Shown: positions 8,111 to 17,770 of the stretch, one piece after another
Layout of the letters: each line of letters starts with the position of its first letter
How positions within the stretch are numbered: position 1 is the stretch's first letter
Source: CAZTGZ01 sp964613385
GTDB lineage: Bacteria; Bacteroidota; Bacteroidia; NS11-12g; UBA9320
NCBI GenBank assembly: GCA_964613385.1
Contig: CAZTGZ010000036.1
Coordinates: 1-25,027 of the forward strand
Length of the DNA stretch: 25,027 nucleotides
Reading direction: 5' to 3'
Made by a program: the position numbers and the translations under genes
The notes under the pieces: generated by a model
What the model was told of the DNA's origin: nothing
The model's input: only the letters and a program-made list of their open reading frames with translations
Database searches by the model: none

Positions 8111-11100
8111 TCATTTCAGGAGGGTCACTGCTCCGGCAATCTGCCGGTATTGCATATTCTCCGTTGTGATGAAGGTAATGATGTAAAAATACTGACCGGG
8201 TTGGCAAGCTTCCCCATTATAGGTACCATCCCAACCTTTTTCCGGATTCTGGGTTTGAAATACCATCTCACCCCAGCGATTGATAATTTTCAATTCATAG
8301 CCTTCATAGTTCACCAGGGTGGGTTTAAACACTTCATTCAGAAGATCGTTATTGGGTGTAAAAGCCGTAGGTATGTGATAGGAACTAATGCAATCGTTGC
8401 CGATCTTCAGCTCATCTTCGGTAGCACATCCAAAGGCATTTGTAACCCTAACCTTATAGGTGGTTTGCTGGTTGGCGTTGATCATTCGGGTTGTTTCATT
8501 CCCGGGACTCCAAACATAGGATATGCCATCACCTCCGGCATCTAAGGTCAAATTAAAATTGCCGCAAAGGACAGTATCTTCACCCAAATCCACCACAGGA
8601 AAATCGATGGCCATGATTTCCAGCGAATCCGTTGCAATTCCACATTGGTTTGTAATGGTTACGGTTACTTTTCCCGGGGTACCAAAAGTCGTTTTATTCA
8701 GTGTGGAATTATTACTCCAAAGATAGGTTTCCAGGTTATCAGGATCTCCCACAGTCAGTTCGGTAGGTAACACGCCTCCACAATAATGAACATCATTGCC
8801 TAATTCAACTTGTGGCGTTTTTATTAAATCGATATGGAAACTATCTTCAAAAATCCCACATCTGTTCTCGACTCTGATCTTTGACATCCCTTCAGTCGTA
8901 AAGATATGGCTGGGACCTCCCTGTAAACCATTCCAAAAATACCTGGTTTCGGCATCATTGATTGCAGCGGAAACCGCATAAGACACCGAATTACAGAAAA
9001 TGGTATCATCAGGAATTGTGATCACTGGTTGGTGTTTTAATATGAGTAAAATACTATCCCTTACTTCGCCGCAGTAGTTGCGGATATTGGCCCAAATCCA
9101 TCCGGGATTGTTAAAAAACGTAGAATCTGAGGTAGATGAATTGCTCCAAAGATACTGCTCCTGATTTTTGGGATTACCAATTCTGATTCCCTGCTCAACC
9201 TTATCGCAATACACGAGCGAATCGGGGAAATACAATTCAGGTATTTTCAAAGCGCTGATTTTGACCGAATCGGCAGCTACGCCGCATTTGTTTTCGATTT
9301 CGAGTTTAAAATATCCGGTAAAATCAACTTTCAGACTGTCATCTCCTCCATATAATATTTTGAGTAAGGCATCCGACCAATTGTAAATTTCATCATTTTG
9401 CTTGCGGCCGGCTTTCAGTGTCAGATCGAATGGGCCACAATAGGTAGAATCAGAAGGCAATTGAACCGCGGGTGTGTACAATTGCGATATTTTCATGGAA
9501 TCTACTGCCGAACCGCATTTGTTTATGACCGTTATTCGATAAATACCAACGGTATCAAGGACAGTGCTTTGCAGAGAATCTCCGTGGCTCCATACATATA
9601 CACTTTTATTCCAGCTATTGCCGGCATCCAGGGAAATATTCACGGAGTCGCAAAAAATACTGTCTTTGGGCAAATCAACCTTTGGCGTATGCAGTAAACT
9701 CAAATGAATACTATCTGATTTGGTGCCGCAATGTGGTGTCTGAATTTGAACTATATATAAACCGGTATCCGACACATTAATGGTTCGGGATGAATCCAGG
9801 GTACTCCATAAGTATTTTCTGTGTATGGTGTCGTTTTGAGCATCCAGGGTAAGTCCCGGGAAACTGTTGCAATAGATACTATCTGCGGGAAGTATTGGTA
9901 CTGTAGGACTATAGTGTAACCTGATGTCTATGGTATCTCTAACCGTATCGCATCCATATGTTGCTTCAACCCAATATTCACCGGGCTTTTCGAGAATCAC
10001 AAATCTGGATTTGGGACCATGGGACCATTTAAAATCAGCGCCCTGATTTTGGGCATCCAATATCTCAAATACCTTGTCGCACTCAACAACAGAATCTTGC
10101 AGTGTCAGAGAGATCAAATCGGTTTTTAAGGTATCTCTGAATTTGGAAACGAATCCGGAATATGTCCATCCCCAATTAGATTTTTTGGCTGTATCGCGGA
10201 ATGAACCCGGGGAAGTTGGATAGTCTATACTTTGGGTTAACCCACCAAATACAATATTGGTCACACAGCCTGTTCGTTTAACCCTGATGCCACCCGGATA
10301 TTCGATACGGCTACCTCCGTAATAGGATCCATACAATAATTTATCACCTGCCATACTGAGTTTGGCCATACATAAAGTTCCACCAAATCCCCAACTCACT
10401 GTATTGTTCACCGGTTGAATGGCATCCGTTGTAATGGGAAAATCTTTGGAACCGGTAATTCCACAAACAATTGCTTCTTCGCGGACATTGGCCGCAATTT
10501 TTATGGTGCTGAAATATGGGTAGTTGTATATGTATTCCTGACCTGTACCTCCTAAATACGTTGAGTATGTGACGTTGGTACCAGCAGAAAGAATTTTTAC
10601 CACTACGAAATCGTAACCACCCCGATTTACCTTTTGATATGCATTGGTAGTCGTATAAAAATCGGATGAATTGGTATATCCACCTACATATAACTCGTCC
10701 TGTTCATTGATATACATCCCTTCGAAAACATCTTCCCCATTACCGCCCATGAGTTTCGCATAAATAATGTTAGAACCATCCGGTTTAAATTTGGCGAAAA
10801 ACGCATCTGAAGTCCCTTTAACGAACGTATTGAAAATTTTGGAGCCGGGTGTCGTCGGGAAATTGGTGGATGCGGTGTATCCAACCACATAAATCTCCTC
10901 CTTTGAGCTCAGAATAACATCATAGGCCACGTCACCATTGGTTCCGCCGATAAAGGTCGAAAAAACGATGCCGCTTCCATCGGCTTTAAATTTGGTCAGA
11001 AATGCATCTCCTGAAAGATAATAGCTCGTTGAACTTCCCCCTTTATTGGTGGTTTGATAAGCTCCGCTGGTGACCGGAAAATCCGTACTGTTGGTATTAC

Positions 11101-12439
11101 CTACGACAAATACTTCACCCGCTTTATTCATGGTCATACCACGAATCCAGTCAATATTCCAGCCGGAAGAAAAATTATCTCCACCCAAATAAGTCGAGTA
11201 AACCAGTCCCGTTCCGGTTTTATTGAATTTAGTGACAAACCCGGTGAGGCACCAGGTTGAGCTGCCACAATTTCGGGTAATCGTGTCAAAGGCATTTTTA
11301 GTAACCGGATAGTCCTTGGAATAGGTGATTCCTGAAATGACCGGTTCTTCATTCTCATTCACCGTCATGCTCAGCGAATATTCGTATGAATTCCCTCCGA
11401 TATAACTGAAGAACAACATTGAATCCCCATCCTGAGTCATTTTGCATACAAATGCATCATAGAATCCGGCCAATGAAGTATCATACGCATTGGGAAAATA
11501 TGGAAACCAGTCTGTGGTCATCCCGGTAACGTACACATGATCATTAAAATCTATATCTATGTCCAAAACCCAGGTCCATCGAAATGTTGTGGATGAATTC
11601 CAGCCTAAACCATAGAAATAGGTGCTCCAATCCAAATACACAGGATCAATAATAAGCTCATAATCAGGATTATATGACCCCGCTACATAGGACAAGGTAT
11701 TGCCCACCACCTTGTAGGCAATGTCAATCATCATTTTTTTGCCCTGAATAATTTGCCAGGCTACCGGTTTATCTTCTTTATAGATGCCTTCGGTGGTTTC
11801 AATTTCCAATTGTCCATTCCGATTTACCTGCAAAGACTTGACACCTTTGTATTTCAGCTGAATTTGCTCTAAGGATGCCTTTGGTGCGACAACAAAATCA
11901 TATTTCAATTCTGTGGCATCCGAGTTATAAAACACCATATCAATTCCATCCCACAATTGCTTGTATTTCAATTTGCGATACGATGGTATGCTGGCTCCAT
12001 CCGGATTTGAAGGTCCGAAATAGTGAATATTGCTGTTTTTGAAATCTTCAGCTACGATTTGAACTTCCTGATTTGCATTTTCGAATCCGATCTCCCAAAA
12101 ATGATAGTCGAGCTGTACCTCCTTGCCCGGTTCAGGAAAAAATCCCTTTTCCGCTGTTCTTTTTCCAAATGAAATTCCTTCTTTCAGGAAAGAGATATTC
12201 TGGTTACCCTGGTAGGTTCGATATAGAATTTCGTCCTGCCATTGCCCTCTGTTCGGTCTGAAAATAAATTCTTCTCCCTGGATATTTTTTACGACTGTAT
12301 TTTGAAACTCCGCAGATTTGGATTGAATCAATTTATTGTCAGACTTTGTCTGAGCCGACACGAAATGGAAGGTAACGGTAAATATTATGATTAATTGTAG
12401 AAACTGTTTCACGATAATGTAAGATACGAATTTCGACAA
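8111..12439 (-). CDS. large type IX-secreted surface protein: DUF7948, beta-propeller-type repeats, eight Ig-like repeats, CHU_C sorting domain
   Basis: About 1,442 residues, exported by Sec and then by the type IX system. A signal peptide ends ...FHFVSAQ. The outermost start is TTG at 12439; GTG at 12412 gives a tighter signal peptide (MKQFLQLIII...) and may be the real start. Residues ~55-262 look like DUF7948 (FRPNRGQWQDEILYRT, YNPDYELIIDPVYL). Residues ~265-760 hold about eight SBBP-like repeats of the form YSTYLGG...D..........V.G.T.S.DFP.T..A. From ~780 to 1355 there are eight Ig-like units of ~70 residues, each with a YC/FC and a CG cysteine plus a central W. The C terminus (~1360 on) is a gliding-motility/CHU_C type B domain: FTPNNDLLNEVFKP, INRWGEMVF, GWDGTYNGE, GQYFYIITF. 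It is likely a cell-surface adhesin or structural protein. Ligand unknown. Confidence 0.92.
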   Translation of the reverse strand: MSKFVSYIIVKQFLQLIIIFTVTFHFVSAQTKSDNKLIQSKSAEFQNTVVKNIQGEEFIFRPNRGQWQDEILYRTYQGNQNISFLKEGISFGKRTAEKGFFPEPGKEVQLDYHFWEIGFENANQEVQIVAEDFKNSNIHYFGPSNPDGASIPSYRKLKYKQLWDGIDMVFYNSDATELKYDFVVAPKASLEQIQLKYKGVKSLQVNRNGQLEIETTEGIYKEDKPVAWQIIQGKKMMIDIAYKVVGNTLSYVAGSYNPDYELIIDPVYLDWSTYFYGLGWNSSTTFRWTWVLDIDIDFNDHVYVTGMTTDWFPYFPNAYDTSLAGFYDAFVCKMTQDGDSMLFFSYIGGNSYEYSLSMTVNENEEPVISGITYSKDYPVTKNAFDTITRNCGSSTWCLTGFVTKFNKTGTGLVYSTYLGGDNFSSGWNIDWIRGMTMNKAGEVFVVGNTNSTDFPVTSGAYQTTNKGGSSTSYYLSGDAFLTKFKADGSGIVFSTFIGGTNGDVAYDVILSSKEEIYVVGYTASTNFPTTPGSKIFNTFVKGTSDAFFAKFKPDGSNIIYAKLMGGNGEDVFEGMYINEQDELYVGGYTNSSDFYTTTNAYQKVNRGGYDFVVVKILSAGTNVTYSTYLGGTGQEYIYNYPYFSTIKIAANVREEAIVCGITGSKDFPITTDAIQPVNNTVSWGFGGTLCMAKLSMAGDKLLYGSYYGGSRIEYPGGIRVKRTGCVTNIVFGGLTQSIDYPTSPGSFRDTAKKSNWGWTYSGFVSKFRDTLKTDLISLTLQDSVVECDKVFEILDAQNQGADFKWSHGPKSRFVILEKPGEYWVEATYGCDTVRDTIDIRLHYSPTVPILPADSIYCNSFPGLTLDAQNDTIHRKYLWSTLDSSRTINVSDTGLYIVQIQTPHCGTKSDSIHLSLLHTPKVDLPKDSIFCDSVNISLDAGNSWNKSVYVWSHGDSLQSTVLDTVGIYRITVINKCGSAVDSMKISQLYTPAVQLPSDSTYCGPFDLTLKAGRKQNDEIYNWSDALLKILYGGDDSLKVDFTGYFKLEIENKCGVAADSVKISALKIPELYFPDSLVYCDKVEQGIRIGNPKNQEQYLWSNSSTSDSTFFNNPGWIWANIRNYCGEVRDSILLILKHQPVITIPDDTIFCNSVSYAVSAAINDAETRYFWNGLQGGPSHIFTTEGMSKIRVENRCGIFEDSFHIDLIKTPQVELGNDVHYCGGVLPTELTVGDPDNLETYLWSNNSTLNKTTFGTPGKVTVTITNQCGIATDSLEIMAIDFPVVDLGEDTVLCGNFNLTLDAGGDGISYVWSPGNETTRMINANQQTTYKVRVTNAFGCATEDELKIGNDCISSYHIPTAFTPNNDLLNEVFKPTLVNYEGYELKIINRWGEMVFQTQNPEKGWDGTYNGEACQPGQYFYIITFITTENMQYRQIAGAVTLLK

Positions 12440-12488
12440 TTTTGTTGCAAGAGGGTTTCATTTTAAGTGTTTTATTTGTCAAATTATT

Positions 12489-13985
12489 ATGACAAGGCTC
12501 AGATTCCTTTATCACATTGGATTAATTACTATCTTATGGCTTTGTCTATCCCTACCACAGTTCAGATATTTAGGTGAATTGCCCCGAGGGGTGCATGTTT
12601 GGGCTCAATCGGACCGGTATGCGCTGGCCTTGAATTATTTGGCCTATCCAAAATTCTCTGAACCCAGAACTCAAGCGCTCTATACAGAAAATGGCCGAGT
12701 TGGGGTTGAATTCCCTTTGATTCCATTTCTGTCTGCCAAATTGTCGAGTTTTACAAATACCCCGCATTTGTTGCCATTTTGGTTTCGACTGCTCACTTCA
12801 TTGCTGTTGATTACCTGCTTATACGCCAGTGCAATGGTCTGCGGAATGAAGCCCATTATGGCATCGGCCGCTGTTTTCTTGGTCATGGCGTCACCCGTTA
12901 TTTCGTTTTATGGCTATAATTTTTTACCGGATATTGGCGGACTGTCGTTTTCGGTACTTGCTTTGGCGCTGTACTGGAGATCGACCCGGCAAGGTAAATC
13001 GAGTGATTCAGATTTGGCATTGGTTTTTTCAGCTTTGGCCATGCTGCTTAAACTGAGTTCCGGTATATATTTTATGGCCATGGTTGCGCATCAATTCTTT
13101 ATATCCCTCAAACTGACGCGTCAGCTAATTTTGCGAAAAGTACCTTTCTTTTTGTTCGCCCTTTTGTTGTTTTCTTGCATTGTTTGGTACAACTATTTTT
13201 ACTTCATCCGTGTAAACAAGCTACTTTGGTCAGGTGTTTTTATGTCATCGGGCCAACCCATTACTTCCTTGCCCGAACTGGCAGAGGTGTTGAAGTCGAT
13301 GTTCTATTGGCGGGGCGAATACCTGAGTAATCTGCAATACTTAGTGTTGATCATTTCGTCCATATTTTACGTCCATCGAATCAAAGGCAACCGTACTCTG
13401 CGCTATTTGATAGCAATTATTTTCCTGGGTTGGGTGGCATTTTTACTGGGATTGGGACAACAACTCAGGTATCACGATTATTATGTACTTGCCAGTTTCC
13501 TCCCTCTTTTGGTGTTTGGATTATTCCATTTTGTTTCTGATTTAGCCGGAAGATTGCCAGAACAAAAATTTCCTGCTTTGTACCTGCTTTGTTTCTTAAT
13601 TTGGGTTTGTTCCATTCCACAGATAGCAGCCAGAAATCATCATATTTACCACCGAAACAAGGTTCATATCGACAGCGATATCAGATGGTTATCCGGAGCA
13701 AAAAATTGTGTTCAGGATTATATACCTGATAAAAATGCCACGCTTTTTGTGTTATATGAACAAGCACCCAACACATCGCTTATTTACCTGAATCACAAGG
13801 GCTTGGTATTTAATCACGAACAAATGGGACGCAAGGAAGCGCATTTAGAATATTGGATAGACCGCATAAAACCCAAGTACTTTATACTACAATCAAAATA
13901 CAAAGCGGATTTGCAAAGAGATAAGCCATATTTGTTGGAGAAACACAGCATACTATGTAATGACGTCATTCTAATTATTAATTAA
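12489..13985 (+). CDS. multi-membrane-span glycosyltransferase, GT39/ArnT-like (GT-C)
   Basis: A 498-residue integral membrane protein with about ten hydrophobic helices; helix 1 is at residues 8-24 and others cluster through residue ~370. A soluble C-terminal region of about 125 residues follows. After helix 1 comes the periplasmic loop GVHVWAQSDRYALALNYLA, where Asp42 stands at the position of the catalytic acid of polyprenyl-phosphate-dependent GT-C enzymes, followed by GRVGVEFPLIPFLSA. This loop pattern is common in Bacteroidota GT39-type enzymes that use a lipid-phosphate sugar to glycosylate protein or lipid outside the inner membrane. The stop codon TAA is followed directly by the ATG of the MmcQ gene, so the pair is co-transcribed. 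It is divergent from the type IX-secreted gene, 49 bases away. Substrate unknown. Confidence 0.82.
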   Translation: MTRLRFLYHIGLITILWLCLSLPQFRYLGELPRGVHVWAQSDRYALALNYLAYPKFSEPRTQALYTENGRVGVEFPLIPFLSAKLSSFTNTPHLLPFWFRLLTSLLLITCLYASAMVCGMKPIMASAAVFLVMASPVISFYGYNFLPDIGGLSFSVLALALYWRSTRQGKSSDSDLALVFSALAMLLKLSSGIYFMAMVAHQFFISLKLTRQLILRKVPFFLFALLLFSCIVWYNYFYFIRVNKLLWSGVFMSSGQPITSLPELAEVLKSMFYWRGEYLSNLQYLVLIISSIFYVHRIKGNRTLRYLIAIIFLGWVAFLLGLGQQLRYHDYYVLASFLPLLVFGLFHFVSDLAGRLPEQKFPALYLLCFLIWVCSIPQIAARNHHIYHRNKVHIDSDIRWLSGAKNCVQDYIPDKNATLFVLYEQAPNTSLIYLNHKGLVFNHEQMGRKEAHLEYWIDRIKPKYFILQSKYKADLQRDKPYLLEKHSILCNDVILIIN

Positions 13986-14342
13986 ATGGATATAGAAGCC
14001 TTTCGCGAATATTGTCTGAAATTACCGGGATGCACAGAGTCACTTCCATTCGATGAAAACACATTGGTATTTAAAGTTGCCAATAAGATGTTCGCCTTGT
14101 GTGATATCACAAATTTTGAGTCGATCAATTTAAAATGTGATCCCGAAATGGCGATTGAATTGAGAGAGAAGTATGATGCCGTGAGACCCGGATATCATAT
14201 GAACAAAAAACACTGGAATACTGTTGTGGTAAATTCCAGTGTTTCAGATGTTTTAATTTATGAATGGACGCTTCAGAGCTATCGTCTGGTTGTTGCGTCA
14301 TTACCCCTTAAATTGAGGGCTACTTTAGGTGATATTATTTAG
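13986..14342 (+). CDS. MmcQ/YjbR family protein
   Basis: A 118-residue protein of the MmcQ/YjbR (CyaY-like fold) family. It shows the family order: an N-terminal helix (DIEAFREYCLKLPGCTESLP) with FDENTLVFKVANKMFALCDI, then INLKCDPEMAIELREKYDAV, then RPGYHMNKKHWNTVVVN. The conserved P-G-Y-H-M-N-K-K-H-W segment is diagnostic. Members are often annotated as DNA-binding, but their role is not established. The gene begins at the base after the stop of the GT-C glycosyltransferase (TAAATG), so translation is likely coupled, although no functional link is obvious. Its 3' end overlaps the convergent fasciclin gene by 8 bases. Confidence 0.93.
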   Translation: MDIEAFREYCLKLPGCTESLPFDENTLVFKVANKMFALCDITNFESINLKCDPEMAIELREKYDAVRPGYHMNKKHWNTVVVNSSVSDVLIYEWTLQSYRLVVASLPLKLRATLGDII

Positions 14343-15282
14343 ATAAAGCCTTATCAACGATGTGTAAAACGCCATTTATACACTGAACATCGGTGATGGT
14401 TACCGTAACTGTATCATTCAGAATGATTTTTCCTGCTGACAAAGTTACATTTAATGGATCACCCTGAGTGCTTAGTGAACCGGCAGTGATACCGGCAGCC
14501 AGTTTATTGGTGGATGCGATGATACCGTTGTTCAAAAATGCTCTTCTATCTGTTGGATTCATAGAAGAGAATTGTCTTTCCTTCGCTTTGGTGAAGGCAT
14601 CTGTACCGGCGTTGTTTACAGCAAATACAGTGGTTAAAGCCGCCACATCTTTTAATGGTGCATTAATACCCGCTTCCAGATCCAAACCGGCTCTGTATTT
14701 TGACAAATCACTTGAGCTGAAAATCATTTCATATACTGTGAGTGGCTTTAACACACCTCCCAATTCATGAATAATTCCGTTAGTTCCTTTCGTAGTGGCC
14801 AGAACCTGTTTGTTGTTCGCATAGATCGTTTCGCTGGAAATGCGGATATTCAATTTAGGCTTAAGTCCTGATGGTCCCTGTGTATTCAGCGTATTCACGT
14901 AACCATATAAAGGAAGTGTTAAGGTAGTATGCTCACCTTCGATCATGTGATATTTTACAAAATTCTCTGCTTCTGTTTCTGTCATGCCATCAGCATTCAT
15001 AATACCAGCTGCTACCAATTGATCATCGGTTGGCGCAAAAACTGTGTATTTAACGGTACCGCTGAACACACTTGAGAAGTTCGCTTTGTCGACAATGGCT
15101 TTAAAAATGGAATACTTCGCTTCAGAAAGTACTTCGAGCATATTTTTGGTAGGCGTAGGTGTATTGTTTGTAACCGGATCATCCTTACAGGAGTTCAAAG
15201 TACTAAAGGATATTAATACCAATCCGAGCAGACTAATTTTTAAAATTTTGGCAGTATTCATAATTTTTTGAGATAATTTCAT
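14335..15282 (-). CDS. lipoprotein with two fasciclin (FAS1) domains
   Basis: 315 residues from the ATG at 15282. A second ATG at 15261 gives an equally good lipoprotein signal, and a TTG lies at 15303. The signal ends LISFSTLNSC, with Cys32 lipidated, followed by a Thr/Pro/Asn-rich linker. FAS1 domain 1 (~50-180) has the H1 motif YTVFAPTDDQL and an H2-like GIIHELGGVLKPL. Domain 2 (~185-315) has TTVFAVNNAGTDAF and ends with GVLHIVDKALSK. FAS1 domains act in cell adhesion or matrix contact, and tandem pairs on a lipid anchor are frequent in Bacteroidota. A 7-of-8 match to the -7 box (TACTTTTT, 15313-15320) lies about 30 bases upstream, inside the former 3' end of the methyltransferase gene. 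Confidence 0.92.
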   Translation of the reverse strand: MKLSQKIMNTAKILKISLLGLVLISFSTLNSCKDDPVTNNTPTPTKNMLEVLSEAKYSIFKAIVDKANFSSVFSGTVKYTVFAPTDDQLVAAGIMNADGMTETEAENFVKYHMIEGEHTTLTLPLYGYVNTLNTQGPSGLKPKLNIRISSETIYANNKQVLATTKGTNGIIHELGGVLKPLTVYEMIFSSSDLSKYRAGLDLEAGINAPLKDVAALTTVFAVNNAGTDAFTKAKERQFSSMNPTDRRAFLNNGIIASTNKLAAGITAGSLSTQGDPLNVTLSAGKIILNDTVTVTITDVQCINGVLHIVDKALSK

Positions 15283-15312
15283 GGCAATGATATTGAATCT
15301 CAATTAGAATTA

Positions 15313-15320
15313 AAAAAGTA
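15313..15320 (-). promoter_or_regulatory. possible -7 box of the fasciclin lipoprotein gene
   Basis: TACTTTTT on the minus strand matches 7 of 8 positions of TAnnTTTG, 30 bases before the ATG at 15282. A TTG is present upstream with a short 15-base spacer. Weak evidence. Confidence 0.25.
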
Positions 15321-15334
15321 TTGGACGAATAAAC

Positions 15335-16494
15335 TCAATTTTTACGCCATAAAGACCAAAATAAAACATCCGATTTCCATTGAATTCCTCCTACATATTT
15401 ATGCTCTAATAATTCTGAATTCAACGTTTCAAACGTTTTACGTAAATCTATTCAACAAAATCACATTCATATTCATTTTCTTTTGAAAATATCGAGCAGG
15501 TGCTGTAACAGAGCCATCCGCCCTTTCGCAAAAAAGGCCATACATTTTGAATCATTTTCTCCTGCTGTTCAAAGAAGTTCTGGATGTTTTCCGGGTTGAA
15601 GGAATCAATATTTTCAGGGTTTCTTCCCCATGTTCCGGATCCTGTGCAGGGAACATCCAACAGTATAAAATCCAGAGATTCAGGCACCATGGTTTGATCC
15701 GAAACTTTAAATCCTGAGAAGTCAATTTGCGGAATTTGTACATTCAAATCCAATACAGCCCACCTATATGCCCGAATTCCGGCATTCAAAAATCGGAGCT
15801 TCAATTGATCCAATATTGTTTTTCGATTGTCAGACACCCATAACTTCACATCTGGAAACAATTTCATTACATGCAGAGATTTCCCACCTGAAGCAGCGCA
15901 GGCATCCCAAAAAGCTTCATTTCCTTTTAACGGCAGTGATCTGCACATGATTTGTGAAGAGAGATCCTGAACCTGAATGTTATTTTGGTCTGTATTAAGT
16001 TCTTTGCCCGCGGGCATTCCCTTTGCCCAGGGATATTGCTCCCAAACAAATGCTTCATCCTCGTTTACTTGTTGTGCTGATGTATTCCAAATCCAAACCA
16101 GCGGTTGGCTGAGGTAGAGCAAGTCAATCTGGTCTGCGGGGATGGCGTCAGACACCTCTGATTTAAACGGGTTTAGCTTCGTTTTTTCCCAATCCGGATA
16201 TTTCTGATGGATTAGTTCCATCAAATGCTGCATGCTCTTGTCAGGTTGAGCATTCCATTGTTCGAGCAAGCTGTATGCATGAAAAATCTGGTCAGACAAT
16301 TCATCTTTAAATGTACGTCCCAGCCTAAACCACGCATAGCACATCGATCGGATGATTCTTCTGTCGCGGCTGCCGGCCTTTCTCAGTTGCCTGAACTTTT
16401 CTTTCAGATGTAAATGAAAAGGTTGGGGATGCCTGTAACTTTTCAGTATTTCAGCGGAAATCCTTGTTTGTTGCTGCAGAATCTGATCATTCAT
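15335..16494 (-). CDS. RsmB/NOP-family SAM-dependent RNA (cytosine-5) methyltransferase, frameshifted near the 3' end
   Basis: The intact frame runs from ATG 16494 to a TAG at 15448-15450 (348 residues). An N-terminal NusB-like helical part is followed by the Rossmann domain. It has VQDLSSQIM, WDACAASGGKSLHVMKLFPD (SAM motif I), LWVSDNR, LDFILLDVPCTGSGTWGRNP (PCT: motif IV, catalytic-cycle Cys) and GWLCYSTCSIFSKENE (TCS: motif VI, nucleophile Cys). The frame then ends abruptly at DFVE. In the next frame, 15335-15450 encodes a good family-like ending: IDLRKTFETL, then LLEHKYVGGIQWKSDVLFWS and LWRKN. One extra A near 15450-15453 (minus strand) joins the two and adds 38 residues. The coordinates cover the joined gene. 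This is either an assembly error or a recent mutation. The start overlaps the preceding lipoprotein gene by 8 bases. Confidence 0.85.
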
Positions 16495-17770
16495 CCAAAA
16501 CAGGTATTAAGCGATGGTCCTGATACTTCAGCATCCATGCATGTCTATTGAATTTTGAACCTCTGTCAGAACTAAAATGGAAAGCCCAGCTTCCATATAA
16601 AAGTTTCTTATTGATGATAAAGTCAGGAAATGCATTACCAAACGTACTCAGGCAATCTAACACAAACGAAGTTTGAAAATACCCCGTACAGGCATATTCA
16701 TCGGGATCAAGAACATAAAGAGATCTATGCAGCATTCTAAAATCTACCAATGTTGAATCTGACCAATCAATGTAGCTTCCCGCGAGCAAATGCACATTTA
16801 AATTTTCCCAATGTCTGAAATCATTATTCAACAAATCTGTCCATTTATAATCACCAATTACCGTCACCGGCTTCTTGGTAGCAAAAATGTTTCCCAGGGT
16901 TACACTAACCACATTTTTCTCAACGGATGGTACGTAGATAAGATTTTTTTCATTGTTCAGCAAAACATTCCAATTGTTTAAATTGGTGAAAGCCACTTTG
17001 TTATATGGTATTTTCTGCTTTTCGAGTTCTGCTATGAGTATGGGTACGAATTCCTTATCAAAAGGTTTGTTGTCTCGCACAATATACAATTTGGTGCCCG
17101 GATGCTGCTTTTTAATGAACTCTGCCAAATGAACTGCCTTTGACTTCAGGTCTGTATTTAAATTATAGAATTTAGGATTAGATGCGTTTAAGGTCGAAAA
17201 TGGAGAAAATACAGGAATCCCATATTTGATGGCAAAAGCAGATACTTTGGTTAGAGCTTCATCACCCAGTGGACCTATGATGGCATCTGCTTTTTTAAGT
17301 TCCGGTTTATTTAGAATCCTGATCAGCGCTGAAGAATCCGAACCATTATCGTAAACCCTCAATACAAATGAAAAATCTCCATCTTCCCTCTGACTTAAGG
17401 CACATCGAACACCCTGATAGTAGCTGCTGATGATATTGGTGAGTCGGTTTTCAACCGGATTGGCTTCAGTTAGTCCGAAAGGCAAAATGAGCACGATTTC
17501 GTAGTTCTTCTTCCTTAGGGGCACCTGGAATTCTTCTCCATGAAAATAAACAGTTTCTGATGGTTTTAGAACTTCATTGGGAACTTCCTTGAATTCGGAA
17601 GGATTCGGGCGCTTAATAACTTCTTTTTTAGTATCCGGTTCTCCTATATCAGATACTGGTTTATTCCCTTGCAGTAAAGCACAGGAACTGAGCAATACAG
17701 AAAAGTATGCAATCAGATATATTTTATTATTCCCACTCAATGGTCGATGGTGGTTTGGAACTGATATCAT
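16487..17770 (-). CDS. lipoprotein with a type-1 periplasmic binding-protein (LivK-like) fold
   Basis: 427 residues from the ATG at 17770 (a TTG at 17776 is possible). Residues 1-30 end in YFSVLLSSC, a lipobox with Cys30. A linker of about 60 residues rich in Pro, Lys and Glu follows. Then comes a two-lobe ABC-transporter-receptor-like domain: YEIVLILPFGLTEANPVENR, YYQGVRCAL, ADAIIGPLGDEALTKVSAFA, YGIPVFSPFST, TKLYIVRDNKPFDKEF, LNNEKNLIYVPS. In Bacteroidota a LysM protein with this fold often follows guaA; no LysM motif is visible here. It could sense or bind a small ligand, but there is no transporter nearby. The start lies inside the end of guaA (44-base overlap) because no start codon is available after the guaA stop, so it depends on translation from guaA. 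Its own stop overlaps the methyltransferase start. Confidence 0.8.
   Translation of the reverse strand: MISVPNHHRPLSGNNKIYLIAYFSVLLSSCALLQGNKPVSDIGEPDTKKEVIKRPNPSEFKEVPNEVLKPSETVYFHGEEFQVPLRKKNYEIVLILPFGLTEANPVENRLTNIISSYYQGVRCALSQREDGDFSFVLRVYDNGSDSSALIRILNKPELKKADAIIGPLGDEALTKVSAFAIKYGIPVFSPFSTLNASNPKFYNLNTDLKSKAVHLAEFIKKQHPGTKLYIVRDNKPFDKEFVPILIAELEKQKIPYNKVAFTNLNNWNVLLNNEKNLIYVPSVEKNVVSVTLGNIFATKKPVTVIGDYKWTDLLNNDFRHWENLNVHLLAGSYIDWSDSTLVDFRMLHRSLYVLDPDEYACTGYFQTSFVLDCLSTFGNAFPDFIINKKLLYGSWAFHFSSDRGSKFNRHAWMLKYQDHRLIPVLDE

Noticed and set aside
8069..8545. 158-codon open frame on the plus strand
   Set aside because: It is antisense to the conserved CHU_C domain of the large secreted protein and to the recQ start. 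Its translation has no recognisable family and a random-looking composition.
12445..12478. Possible promoter (TTG ... TTTATTTG) before the GT-C glycosyltransferase
   Set aside because: The -7 box has a mismatch at the conserved A and the 23-base spacer is at the long end. The match is not better than chance in such A/T-rich DNA.
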